Assembly (NCBI GenBank): GCA_903890595.1 | Contig: CAITBU010000411.1 | Span: forward strand, 1-6,438 | From: an uncultured Holophagaceae bacterium | GTDB taxonomy: Bacteria; Acidobacteriota; Holophagae; Holophagales; Holophagaceae | DNA: 6,438 nt | Direction of reading: 5' to 3' | Shown: positions 1-6,186 of the stretch, in pieces | Layout: every line of letters begins with the position of its first letter | Position numbering within the stretch: position 1 is the first letter of the stretch | Notes under the pieces: model-generated | What the model was told of the DNA's origin: nothing | Seen by the model: only the letters and a program-made list of their open reading frames with translations | Database searches by the model: none | Position numbers and translations under genes: made by a program

Positions 1-486
1 CTCGCGCACCGCCGCCACCTCGCCGGCGATGCCATGGCGCTTGGCCAGGGCCTCCATCTTGGCGGCGTCGACCTTGTCGATGACCCAGAGGAAGCCGCGA
101 TCCTCGGTGGTGTTCTCACCCGCAGGACGGATGTCCCGCAGACGCTCTGCACTGAGCTGGCGCACGACGGCGTTGCCCGTGCCCCCCTCGGTGGCGTTGA
201 CGCCCACCAGGTAGAGGTTCGGCGTGAGCTGGGTGAAGGAGAAGCCCTGCACACTCACATCCGCCTGGTGCTCGGTCATGAAGTCCTGGGCGGCCACGCG
301 TAGCTGCTCCAGCACTGCTGGGCTGGGGGGCTGCAGCTCTTCCCGCTGGCGGCGGGTGGCCTCCTCCTGCTGGGCCTTGCGGGTGCGCTCAGCCTCCTGG
401 CGGCCGCAGCCCATGTAGGACGCAGAGAGGGCCAGCATCAGGATGCCGGGGACCTGCAGGGAGCGGTGGAACGAACGCTGACTCAC
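1..486 (-). CDS. Putative lipoprotein of unknown function (N-terminal part, cut by window edge)
   Basis: The reverse strand reads open from a GTG at 486 to the window edge, giving 162 residues with no stop, so the C-terminus is missing. I chose the GTG because an AAGG ribosome-binding motif lies 8 nt upstream and no in-frame ATG occurs before codon 17. Residues 1-27 look like an export signal: basic residues (R4, H7, R8), a hydrophobic stretch at about 12-25, then SYMGC with Cys27. The lipobox is imperfect (Tyr at -3), so lipid anchoring is likely but not certain; a plain signal peptide or membrane anchor is the alternative. Residues 28-50 are rich in charged residues and Gln and could form a short coiled coil. 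The rest alternates strand-like and helical segments (for example LTPNLYLVGVNA, then GFLWVIDKVDAA). I recognise no family. The gene follows murA on the same strand 43 bp downstream, which suggests co-transcription and an envelope role, but this is inference. Confidence 0.72.
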   Translation of the reverse strand, partial: MSQRSFHRSLQVPGILMLALSASYMGCGRQEAERTRKAQQEEATRRQREELQPPSPAVLEQLRVAAQDFMTEHQADVSVQGFSFTQLTPNLYLVGVNATEGGTGNAVVRQLSAERLRDIRPAGENTTEDRGFLWVIDKVDAAKMEALAKRHGIAGEVAAVRE

Positions 487-494
487 GGGGGACG

Positions 495-498
495 CCTT
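495..498 (-). promoter_or_regulatory. Ribosome-binding site of the putative lipoprotein gene
   Basis: On the minus strand AAGG stands 8 nt before the GTG at 486. It is a modest Shine-Dalgarno match, and it is the main reason for accepting a GTG start, since no in-frame ATG is available before codon 17. Confidence 0.5.
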
Positions 499-500
499 GA

Positions 501-515
501 GGCCCGGCGCGGGCC
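501..515 (-). other. Small GC hairpin between murA and the lipoprotein gene
   Basis: GGCCCG and CGGGCC form a perfect 6-bp inverted repeat around a 3-nt loop, in the 43-bp gap between the murA stop and the next start. There is no T-run after it on the minus strand, so it does not look like an intrinsic terminator. It ends just before the AAGG ribosome-binding motif of the downstream gene. It could tune translation or mRNA stability, or be a chance result of GC-rich sequence. Confidence 0.3.
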
Positions 516-529
516 GGGGAGGATGGAGT

Positions 530-1831
530 TCAGACCTTACCGCCGCCGACCCTTTCAATGTGGGCACCCACCGCCTGGAGCTTTTTCTCCAGCCCGGCGT
601 AGCCACGGTCCAGGTGGTAGATGCGGTCCACCACCGTCTCGCCCTGGGCCACGAGGCCGGCGATGACGAGGGCGGCGCTGGCCCGGAGGTCCGTGGCCAT
701 CACCGTGCAGCCCGTCAGGTCGGCGGGCCCCGCCACGATGGCCGTGTGGCCGTCGGTGCGCAGGCTGGCACCCAGGCGCTCGAGCTCCATGGCGTGCTGG
801 AAGCGGTTCTCGAAGATGCCCTCGTTGATCACGCTGATGCCGCTGGCCTGGGTCAGGACGGCCATCACCTGGGCCTGCAGGTCCGTGGGGAAGCCCGGGT
901 AGGGCAGGGTGGTCACGTCCTTGGAGCGCAGCTTCTGGCCGGGCTCCCGCTGAATGCGGAGCTGGCGGCCGTCCTGGCCCTCGCGCTCGGTGATGACGCA
1001 GCCGGCGCGCTCCAGGAGGTCCAGCAGGGACCGCAGGTGCTCGGGCTCGCAGCGGTCCAGCACCACGTCGCCACAGGCGGCGGCCACGGCGCAGAGGTAG
1101 GTGCCGGCCTCGATGCGGTCCGGGATGACGGCATGGGTGCAGCCGTGGAGGGCGGTGCAGCCCGTGACCGTGAGGGTGCCGGTGCCGATGCCTTCGATGG
1201 CGGCGCCCATCTTCACCAGCAGGTTCGCCAGGTCGCCGATCTCGGGCTCCTGGGCAGCATTGCGCAGCACCGAGGTGCCCTCCGCCAGGGTCGCCGCCAT
1301 GAGGATGTTCTCGGTGGCCCCCACGCTGACCTTCTCGAAGGTGTGGTCGATGGCCTTGAGGCGGCCCTGCACGGAGGCGTGGATGTAGCCGTGGCTGATC
1401 TCGATGCTGGCCCCCATGCGCTCCAGGGCCTCCAGGTGCAGGTTCACCGGGCGGGCGCCGATGGCGCAGCCGCCGGGTAGGCTCACGGTGGCCTTCCCGA
1501 AGCGGGCGAGCAGCGGCCCCAGCACCAGGATGGAGGCGCGCATGGTCTTGACCAGGTCGTAGGGGGCCTTCGGGTCGTCGCTGCCGGCGCAGGCCAGACG
1601 GGCGGTCAGCTCGAAGCCCTCGCCTTCGGGTTCCAGGGAGGCTTCGGTCCCGAGGGCCGCCAGCACCTTCACCATGGTGCGGATGTCGGCCACCGCCGGC
1701 AGGTTGGTCAGCTCGACCTGCTCGGCGGTCAGCAGGGCTGCCGCCAGGCAGGGCAGGGCTGCATTCTTGGCACCCGACACCCGGATGCGCCCCCGCAGGG
1801 GATGGCCACCTTGGATCACCAGTCTGTCCAT
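530..1831 (-). CDS. murA: UDP-N-acetylglucosamine 1-carboxyvinyltransferase MurA
   Basis: This cytosolic enzyme transfers enolpyruvate from phosphoenolpyruvate to the 3'-OH of UDP-GlcNAc, the first committed step of peptidoglycan synthesis and the target of fosfomycin. The 433-residue protein is complete and close to the usual length (about 420). Visible family landmarks are Lys22-Asn23 in SGAKNAALP, the catalytic loop PGGCAIGARPV with Cys122 and Arg127 (Cys115 and Arg120 in E. coli), YPGFPTDLQAQ with Asp317 (E. coli Asp305), and DLRASAALV with Arg383 (E. coli Arg397). A Cys rather than Asp at position 122 predicts a fosfomycin-sensitive type. The ATG at 1831 has a GGGAG motif 5 nt upstream and gives the canonical MDRLVIQGG start. 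The frame stays open to an ATG at 1963, but the 44 extra residues are unlike MurA. The stop is TGA. It is transcribed divergently from the debranching enzyme and probably leads an operon with the lipoprotein gene. No second murA is in the window. Confidence 0.97.
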   Translation of the reverse strand: MDRLVIQGGHPLRGRIRVSGAKNAALPCLAAALLTAEQVELTNLPAVADIRTMVKVLAALGTEASLEPEGEGFELTARLACAGSDDPKAPYDLVKTMRASILVLGPLLARFGKATVSLPGGCAIGARPVNLHLEALERMGASIEISHGYIHASVQGRLKAIDHTFEKVSVGATENILMAATLAEGTSVLRNAAQEPEIGDLANLLVKMGAAIEGIGTGTLTVTGCTALHGCTHAVIPDRIEAGTYLCAVAAACGDVVLDRCEPEHLRSLLDLLERAGCVITEREGQDGRQLRIQREPGQKLRSKDVTTLPYPGFPTDLQAQVMAVLTQASGISVINEGIFENRFQHAMELERLGASLRTDGHTAIVAGPADLTGCTVMATDLRASAALVIAGLVAQGETVVDRIYHLDRGYAGLEKKLQAVGAHIERVGGGKV

Positions 1832-1836
1832 CGAAT

Positions 1837-1841
1837 CTCCC
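1837..1841 (-). promoter_or_regulatory. Ribosome-binding site of murA
   Basis: On the minus strand GGGAG precedes the ATG at 1831 with a 5-nt spacer. This decides the start in favour of 1831 over the in-frame ATG at 1963. Confidence 0.7.
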
Positions 1842-1860
1842 GCCCTCCAGCGTAGCCCAT

Positions 1861-1874
1861 CCGGCCCGGAGACT
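1861..1874 (+). repeat. Left copy of 14-bp inverted repeat flanking the debranching gene
   Basis: CCGGCCCGGAGACT here is matched exactly, in reverse complement, by positions 6173-6186. The pair encloses the whole 1929-6173 gene and both copies lie in non-coding gaps, the right one overlapping the last base of the stop codon. Identity stops at the base on each side. No transposase and no clear target-site duplication accompany it, so the origin is undecided: remnant end of an inserted segment, shared regulatory or termination motif, or chance. Confidence 0.6.
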
Positions 1875-1882
1875 GGGTCTCC
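1868..1882. promoter_or_regulatory. 15-bp perfect dyad (possible operator or hairpin)
   Basis: GGAGAC and GTCTCC form a perfect 6-bp inverted repeat around TGG. As a DNA site it could bind a dimeric regulator controlling both divergent genes. As RNA on the plus strand it would be a hairpin followed after a few bases by CTTTT, a weak terminator-like arrangement that could stop transcription reading antisense through murA. Neither use can be shown from sequence alone. It shares seven bases with the 14-bp repeat at 1861-1874. Confidence 0.35.
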
Positions 1883-1928
1883 ACGCTTTTCCTGTAGGAA
1901 TTCTCGGCATTGGCCTGAAAATCCCCCC

Positions 1929-4900
1929 ATGTCGCATCCCGTGATGAGCCCCTCCTGTGGCACCCCGCTGCTCCGCTACGTGGGGGACCGGATGGTCTTT
2001 CGCCTGGCGCATCCCCAGCCTGGGGCCCAGGGCTGGCGGGCCTTTCTGCGGACCAACCTGACCCGGGGCCGTCGCATGCGGGAGGAGACCCTGGCCCTGC
2101 TGGGGGAGCGTCTGCGGGATCCGGCTGGTTCCTCCTGGCGGGATATTCCGCTGCGGGAGGATGGGGACGGCTGGCACCTGGACCTGGCCCTCACGGAGGC
2201 GGGCCCCTTCCGGGCCAAGGCCTACTGCGTGGATCCGGAGGGCCGCCAGCACTGGCCCGAGGGCGAGGACGTGGGCCTGGCGGTGCACCCGGACCGCCTG
2301 CGCACCGGCAACACCATCTACTGCGCCTTCCCCCGCATGTTCGGTGGTGCCGCCAGCCGTCAGCGCCCCGACCTGGCACCGGCCGTGGCCGCCCTGGATG
2401 CGGCGGGCTATGCGGTCATTCCCCCCTCGGGCACCCTGCGGGACCTGACCGCCGCTGTGCCCCACATCCTGGACGGCCTGGGCTGCCGGTTCCTCCACCT
2501 GCTGCCCGTGGGCCCCGTGCCCACCACCTTTGCCCGCATGGGCCGCTTCGGCAGCCCCTACGCCCAGCTGGACCTCACGGCCATCGACCCGGCCCTGGTG
2601 GAGCTGGACAAGCGCACCACCGCAGAGGACCAGTTCCGGGAGCTGACCTCGGCGGTCCACCAGCGCGGTGGGCAGGTCCTCCTGGACATCCTGGTGAACC
2701 ACACGGGCTGGGGCAGCCGCCTGCTGGAAAACCGGCCGGACTGGTTCTGCCGCAATGCCGATGGCACCTTCCACAGCCCCGGCGCCTGGGGCACCACCTG
2801 GGAGGACCTGGTGGAGCTGGACCAGGGCAGCCCGGCCCTGTGGGACACTGTGGCCCGGGCCCTGATCATCTGGTGCGAGCGGGGCGTGGACGGCTTCCGC
2901 TGCGATGCGGGCTACATGGTGCCCCTGCCGGCCTGGCAGTACATCACCGCCAAGGTCCACCAGGCCTATCCCGAGGCGATCTTCCTGCTGGAGGGCCTGG
3001 GCGGCGCCTGGGAGGCCACGGACACGCTCCTGGCCCGGGGGGGCATGCACTGGGCCTACTCGGAGCTCTTCCAGAACTACGCCCCCACGGACGTGGCCCC
3101 CTACCTGGATCACTGCTTCCGGGCCGGGGCCCGCACGGGGCTCCTGGTCCACTACAGCGAGACCCACGACAACCAGCGCCTAGCACAGCGGGGGGCCGCC
3201 TGGTCCCTGCTGCGGAACCGCCTCTGCGCCCTGACCAGCCAGAGCGGGGGCTTCGGCTTCACCTGCGGGGCGGAGTGGCTGGCGGTGGACAAGGTGGACG
3301 TCCACGAGGCCCGGGACCTGGCCTGGGGCGCTGAGCCCAACCTGGTGCCGGAGCTGGCGGCGCTGAACCGACTGATCTCGGACCATCCCTGCTTCTTCGA
3401 TGGGGCCCAGGTGCGCCGGGTGAGCGGACCCGCCGACCCAGTGCTGGCCCTGCTGCGGACCTCTGCCGAGGGCCTGGATCAGGTCCTGGTGCTGGTAAAC
3501 CTGGATGCGGCAGCCGCCCAGGTCTGTCCGGTGGCGGGACCGGACTGGGAGGGCATCGGCAAGGGCTGCGTGGACCTGCTGGGTCAGACCATTCCCCGAG
3601 GCAAAGCCCTGCCGGGCGGTGGCCGGGCCCTGACCCTGAAGGCCGGCGCGAGCTACTGTCTGGCGGCTCAGGCGGAGCCCTCCGGTCTGGCTGGCGAGGC
3701 CTATCGGCGCAACCGGGCCCTGGCGGCCTGGGCCCTCCAGGCCCTGGCGGCGGTCCATCCCGCCGAGGCCCTGGGCCCCTGCGACTGGCGGGGACTTGCC
3801 GCCCGGGTGGAGCGGGACCCTGCGGCCTTCCTGGCGGCGCTGCCGCACCTGGACCCGGTCCAGCTGGCCCATGGCCTCCTGGAGCCCCTGGACGCCGCCC
3901 TGGCCAAGGGAGCCTTCCCCCGGGTGACGCCCTGGGCGACGGGTGATGCCCGCCGGGTGACCCTGGTCCCACCCGGCCACTGGCTGCTGCTGGCCGACCC
4001 CGGCCCCTTCGAGGCCACCCTCACCCTGCCGGGACGGCCCGACCTGCACCTGCGCAGCGTGGCGGCCGGTGCTGCGTGGATTGCCACCGTGCCCCCGAAC
4101 CTGAGCCGTGTGGGGGAGGGCACCCTCCTCCTGCGCCGCCACCGGGTGGGCCTCGAGGTTCTCCGGGCCGCCCTCCGCTTCCTGCCCACGGAGCCTGCCA
4201 GCGCAGCGACCCAGGCGCCTGCGGGCCTGGCCCTCCTCACCAACGGCCGGGGCGGCATGGCCCGCCTGCAGGCGGACCTGGGGGCCATCGCCTCGAAGTA
4301 CGACTGCCTCCTGGCGGCGAACCTCCACCCCACCGCCCCCTCGGACCGGCATGTGCTGGCCAAGCGCCTGCGGGCCTGGGTGAATGCGGACGGCTTCATC
4401 ACCGCCCTGGATGGCCTCAACCTGGTGCGCTTCGAGGCCGGTCCCCCGGTCCGGTGGACCTTCCACGCCAGCGCCGGGGACGGCCGCCGGGTGGAGGTGG
4501 GTCTGGAGGCCTGGATGCTCCCGGACCAGAACGCCGTGAGCCTGCGCTGGACCCGCCCCGCAGGGACAGGTGAGGCCGCCGACCTGCCCCCGGAGCGCCA
4601 GGTGCGCCTGACGGTGCGCCTGGACCTGGAGGACCGCTCCTTCCACGGGGAGACGCACCTGGATCAAGGCCTGGAGGCCCACTTCCAGGCCACCACCACC
4701 CTGCTGCCGAAGGCTCCGGGGTTCTGCTTCGCCCCGGCCCCCGGCCGCCAGCTGACCGCCTGGGCGGATGCCGGGACCTACCATCCGGAGCCCGAGTCCA
4801 GCCGGGGCATCCCCCATCCCATCGAGGCCTCCCGGGGCCTGGCGGCCTCCGGGGATGCCTGGAGTCCGGGCTGGTTCGACCTGGACCTGCCACCGGGAGC

Positions 4901-6173
4901 CGCCATCCGCATGGCCCTCTCCGCCGAAGCGACCCCTTCGGACGGGCCCCCAGCCCCCACGGCACCATCCTCCACGGGCTTCCAGGGCCGCCTGACCCTG
5001 GCCCTCGAGGCCTTCCTTGCCCGCCGGGAGGCCGGCCTCACGGTCATCGCCGGGTATCCCTGGTTCCTGGACTGGGGGCGGGACACCCTCATCGCCTGCC
5101 GGGGCCTGCTGGCCGCGGGCTGGTCCGAGGATGCGGGCCTCATCCTCCGCACCTTCGCCGCCCTGGAGCGGGAGGGCACCCTGCCCAACATGCTGGGGGC
5201 CGACAGCACCGCGGACCGCGATACCTCGGACGCCCCCCTCTGGCTGGCCGTGGCCTGCGAAGAGGCCGTGGCGCAGCTGGGACCAGCTTTCCTTCAGGCC
5301 GACGCCGGGGGACGCACCGTGGCAGAAGTCCTCACGTCCCTGGGCGAGCACCTGCGTCTGGGCGCCCCCAATGGAGTCTGCATGGACCTGGCTTCCGGCC
5401 TGCTCTGGAGCCCGGCCCACTTCACCTGGATGGACACCCGCTACCCCATGGGCACGCCCCGGGAGGGCTACCCCGTGGAGATCCAGGCCCTGTGGATCCG
5501 CCTCCTGCGCTTGTTGGACCGCACCGGTGCTCCCAGCGATGGAGAGCCCTGGGCCACCACGGCCGCCCGAGCGGAGGCCTCCCTGGCGGCCTTCTGGCTG
5601 GAAGACCGGGGCTGGTTCGCCGATGTCCTCCTGGCCCCCGCCGGCACCCCTGCGGCTCAGGCCGAGGTGTGCGACCACCTGCGGCCCAATCAGCTGCTGC
5701 TGGTGGCCCTGGACCTGGTGACGGGCGACCGGGCCCGGCGATCCGTGGCAGCCTGTGCCCGGCACCTGCTGGTGCCGGGGGGCCTCCGCAGCCTGGCGCC
5801 CCTGCCGGTGACCTCGCCTCTGCCCATCCCGGCACCCTGGGGGGGCACCCTCAATGAGCCCCTCAGCCCCTACTGGGGCCGCTACGAGGGCGACGAGGAC
5901 ACCCGCCGCAAGCCCGCCTACCACAACGGCACCGCCTGGGTCTGGCCGCTGCCCCTCCTCTGCGAGGCCCTGGACCACGCCTGGGAAGGGGAGCCGGCTG
6001 CCCGGGCCACGGCCCGGGCCTGGCTGGGCTCCACCGCGGCGCTGCTGGACAGCGGCTGCGTGGGTCAGCTGCCCGAGATCCTGGACGGCGACGCCCCCCA
6101 CGAGGCCCGAGGCTGCGACGCCCAAGCCTGGAGCGTGAGCGAGACCCTGCGCGTGTGGCTGGCGTTGGGCTGA
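1929..6173 (+). CDS. Fused GH13-GH133 glycogen-debranching enzyme (glucanotransferase / amylo-alpha-1,6-glucosidase)
   Basis: This 1414-residue protein probably removes glycogen branches in the cytosol, the GH13 half moving or cutting alpha-1,4-linked stubs and the GH133 half releasing the alpha-1,6-linked glucose. Residues 10-125 form an N-terminal beta-rich domain. A GH13 barrel spans about 127-480 with all four motifs: DILVNH (253-258), GFRCDA with Arg324 and nucleophile Asp326, FLLEG with acid/base Glu355, and ETHDN with His413-Asp414. A beta-sandwich (about 500-580) ends that half. Residues 580-765 are unassigned. A GDE_N-like domain (about 768-1000) begins LLTNGRGG. A Pro/Ala/Thr/Ser-rich linker (about 1001-1017) leads to the GH133 (alpha/alpha)6 barrel, with GYPWFLDWGRDT (1042-1053), DTSDAPLW (likely acid Asp1101), TPREGYPVE, YHNGTAW, and PEILDGDAPHEARG (likely base Glu1383). 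The domain order resembles eukaryotic AGL. The frame is open upstream to 1674, but that stretch is antisense murA. ATG 1929 lacks a Shine-Dalgarno; ATG 1944 or 1992 are alternatives. The transferase versus hydrolase role of the GH13 half is inferred. Confidence 0.92.
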   Translation: MSHPVMSPSCGTPLLRYVGDRMVFRLAHPQPGAQGWRAFLRTNLTRGRRMREETLALLGERLRDPAGSSWRDIPLREDGDGWHLDLALTEAGPFRAKAYCVDPEGRQHWPEGEDVGLAVHPDRLRTGNTIYCAFPRMFGGAASRQRPDLAPAVAALDAAGYAVIPPSGTLRDLTAAVPHILDGLGCRFLHLLPVGPVPTTFARMGRFGSPYAQLDLTAIDPALVELDKRTTAEDQFRELTSAVHQRGGQVLLDILVNHTGWGSRLLENRPDWFCRNADGTFHSPGAWGTTWEDLVELDQGSPALWDTVARALIIWCERGVDGFRCDAGYMVPLPAWQYITAKVHQAYPEAIFLLEGLGGAWEATDTLLARGGMHWAYSELFQNYAPTDVAPYLDHCFRAGARTGLLVHYSETHDNQRLAQRGAAWSLLRNRLCALTSQSGGFGFTCGAEWLAVDKVDVHEARDLAWGAEPNLVPELAALNRLISDHPCFFDGAQVRRVSGPADPVLALLRTSAEGLDQVLVLVNLDAAAAQVCPVAGPDWEGIGKGCVDLLGQTIPRGKALPGGGRALTLKAGASYCLAAQAEPSGLAGEAYRRNRALAAWALQALAAVHPAEALGPCDWRGLAARVERDPAAFLAALPHLDPVQLAHGLLEPLDAALAKGAFPRVTPWATGDARRVTLVPPGHWLLLADPGPFEATLTLPGRPDLHLRSVAAGAAWIATVPPNLSRVGEGTLLLRRHRVGLEVLRAALRFLPTEPASAATQAPAGLALLTNGRGGMARLQADLGAIASKYDCLLAANLHPTAPSDRHVLAKRLRAWVNADGFITALDGLNLVRFEAGPPVRWTFHASAGDGRRVEVGLEAWMLPDQNAVSLRWTRPAGTGEAADLPPERQVRLTVRLDLEDRSFHGETHLDQGLEAHFQATTTLLPKAPGFCFAPAPGRQLTAWADAGTYHPEPESSRGIPHPIEASRGLAASGDAWSPGWFDLDLPPGAAIRMALSAEATPSDGPPAPTAPSSTGFQGRLTLALEAFLARREAGLTVIAGYPWFLDWGRDTLIACRGLLAAGWSEDAGLILRTFAALEREGTLPNMLGADSTADRDTSDAPLWLAVACEEAVAQLGPAFLQADAGGRTVAEVLTSLGEHLRLGAPNGVCMDLASGLLWSPAHFTWMDTRYPMGTPREGYPVEIQALWIRLLRLLDRTGAPSDGEPWATTAARAEASLAAFWLEDRGWFADVLLAPAGTPAAQAEVCDHLRPNQLLLVALDLVTGDRARRSVAACARHLLVPGGLRSLAPLPVTSPLPIPAPWGGTLNEPLSPYWGRYEGDEDTRRKPAYHNGTAWVWPLPLLCEALDHAWEGEPAARATARAWLGSTAALLDSGCVGQLPEILDGDAPHEARGCDAQAWSVSETLRVWLALG

Positions 6174-6186
6174 GTCTCCGGGCCGG
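6173..6186 (-). repeat. Right copy of 14-bp inverted repeat flanking the debranching gene
   Basis: The reverse complement of this stretch equals positions 1861-1874 at all 14 bases. It fills the 13-bp gap between the converging stop codons plus the final A of the debranching gene's TGA. It is not followed by a T-run on either strand, so it is not an obvious intrinsic terminator. See the left copy for interpretation. Confidence 0.6.

Larger units (their letters stand above)
1832..1928. promoter_or_regulatory. Divergent intergenic region between murA and the debranching-enzyme gene
   Basis: These 97 bp must hold the promoters for both divergent genes. No convincing sigma70 pair is visible for murA. 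On the plus strand GAAAAT at 1917-1922 matches the -10 consensus at four of six positions and sits about 6 nt before the proposed start of the debranching gene, but no -35 match lies at a suitable distance. The region also contains the 15-bp dyad at 1868-1882 and one copy of the 14-bp flanking repeat at 1861-1874. The overlap of these elements makes it a reasonable place for an operator, though no regulator family can be named. Confidence 0.5.

Noticed and set aside
497..1480. A 327-codon plus-strand frame opposite murA
   Set aside because: It is a shadow of murA: rich in His, Gly and Ala with no family resemblance, while the opposite strand encodes a full MurA.
1898..1903. GAATTC palindrome in the divergent region
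   Set aside because: A 6-bp palindrome is expected often by chance and has no extended symmetry; I did not treat it as an operator.
1674..1928. N-terminal extension of the debranching protein by 85 residues
   Set aside because: The frame is open, but 1674-1831 is antisense to murA coding sequence and the rest is the intergenic region; the extra residues look like GC-rich noise.
1832..1963. 44-residue N-terminal extension of MurA from the ATG at 1963
   Set aside because: The 1831 start has a good ribosome-binding site and gives the canonical MurA N-terminus; the extension would overlap the divergent gene's start.
555..3167. An 870-codon minus-strand frame spanning murA and the first third of the debranching gene
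   Set aside because: It runs out of frame through murA and antisense to the GH13 domain; the translation is low-complexity Gly/Pro/Arg/His sequence without domains.
1929..6173. Interpretation as a GlgX/TreX isoamylase-type debrancher
   Set aside because: Those are about 650-750 residues with a single GH13 domain; this protein has a second, clear GH133 catalytic domain and the GH13 half lacks a recognisable GlgX-type N-terminal layout.
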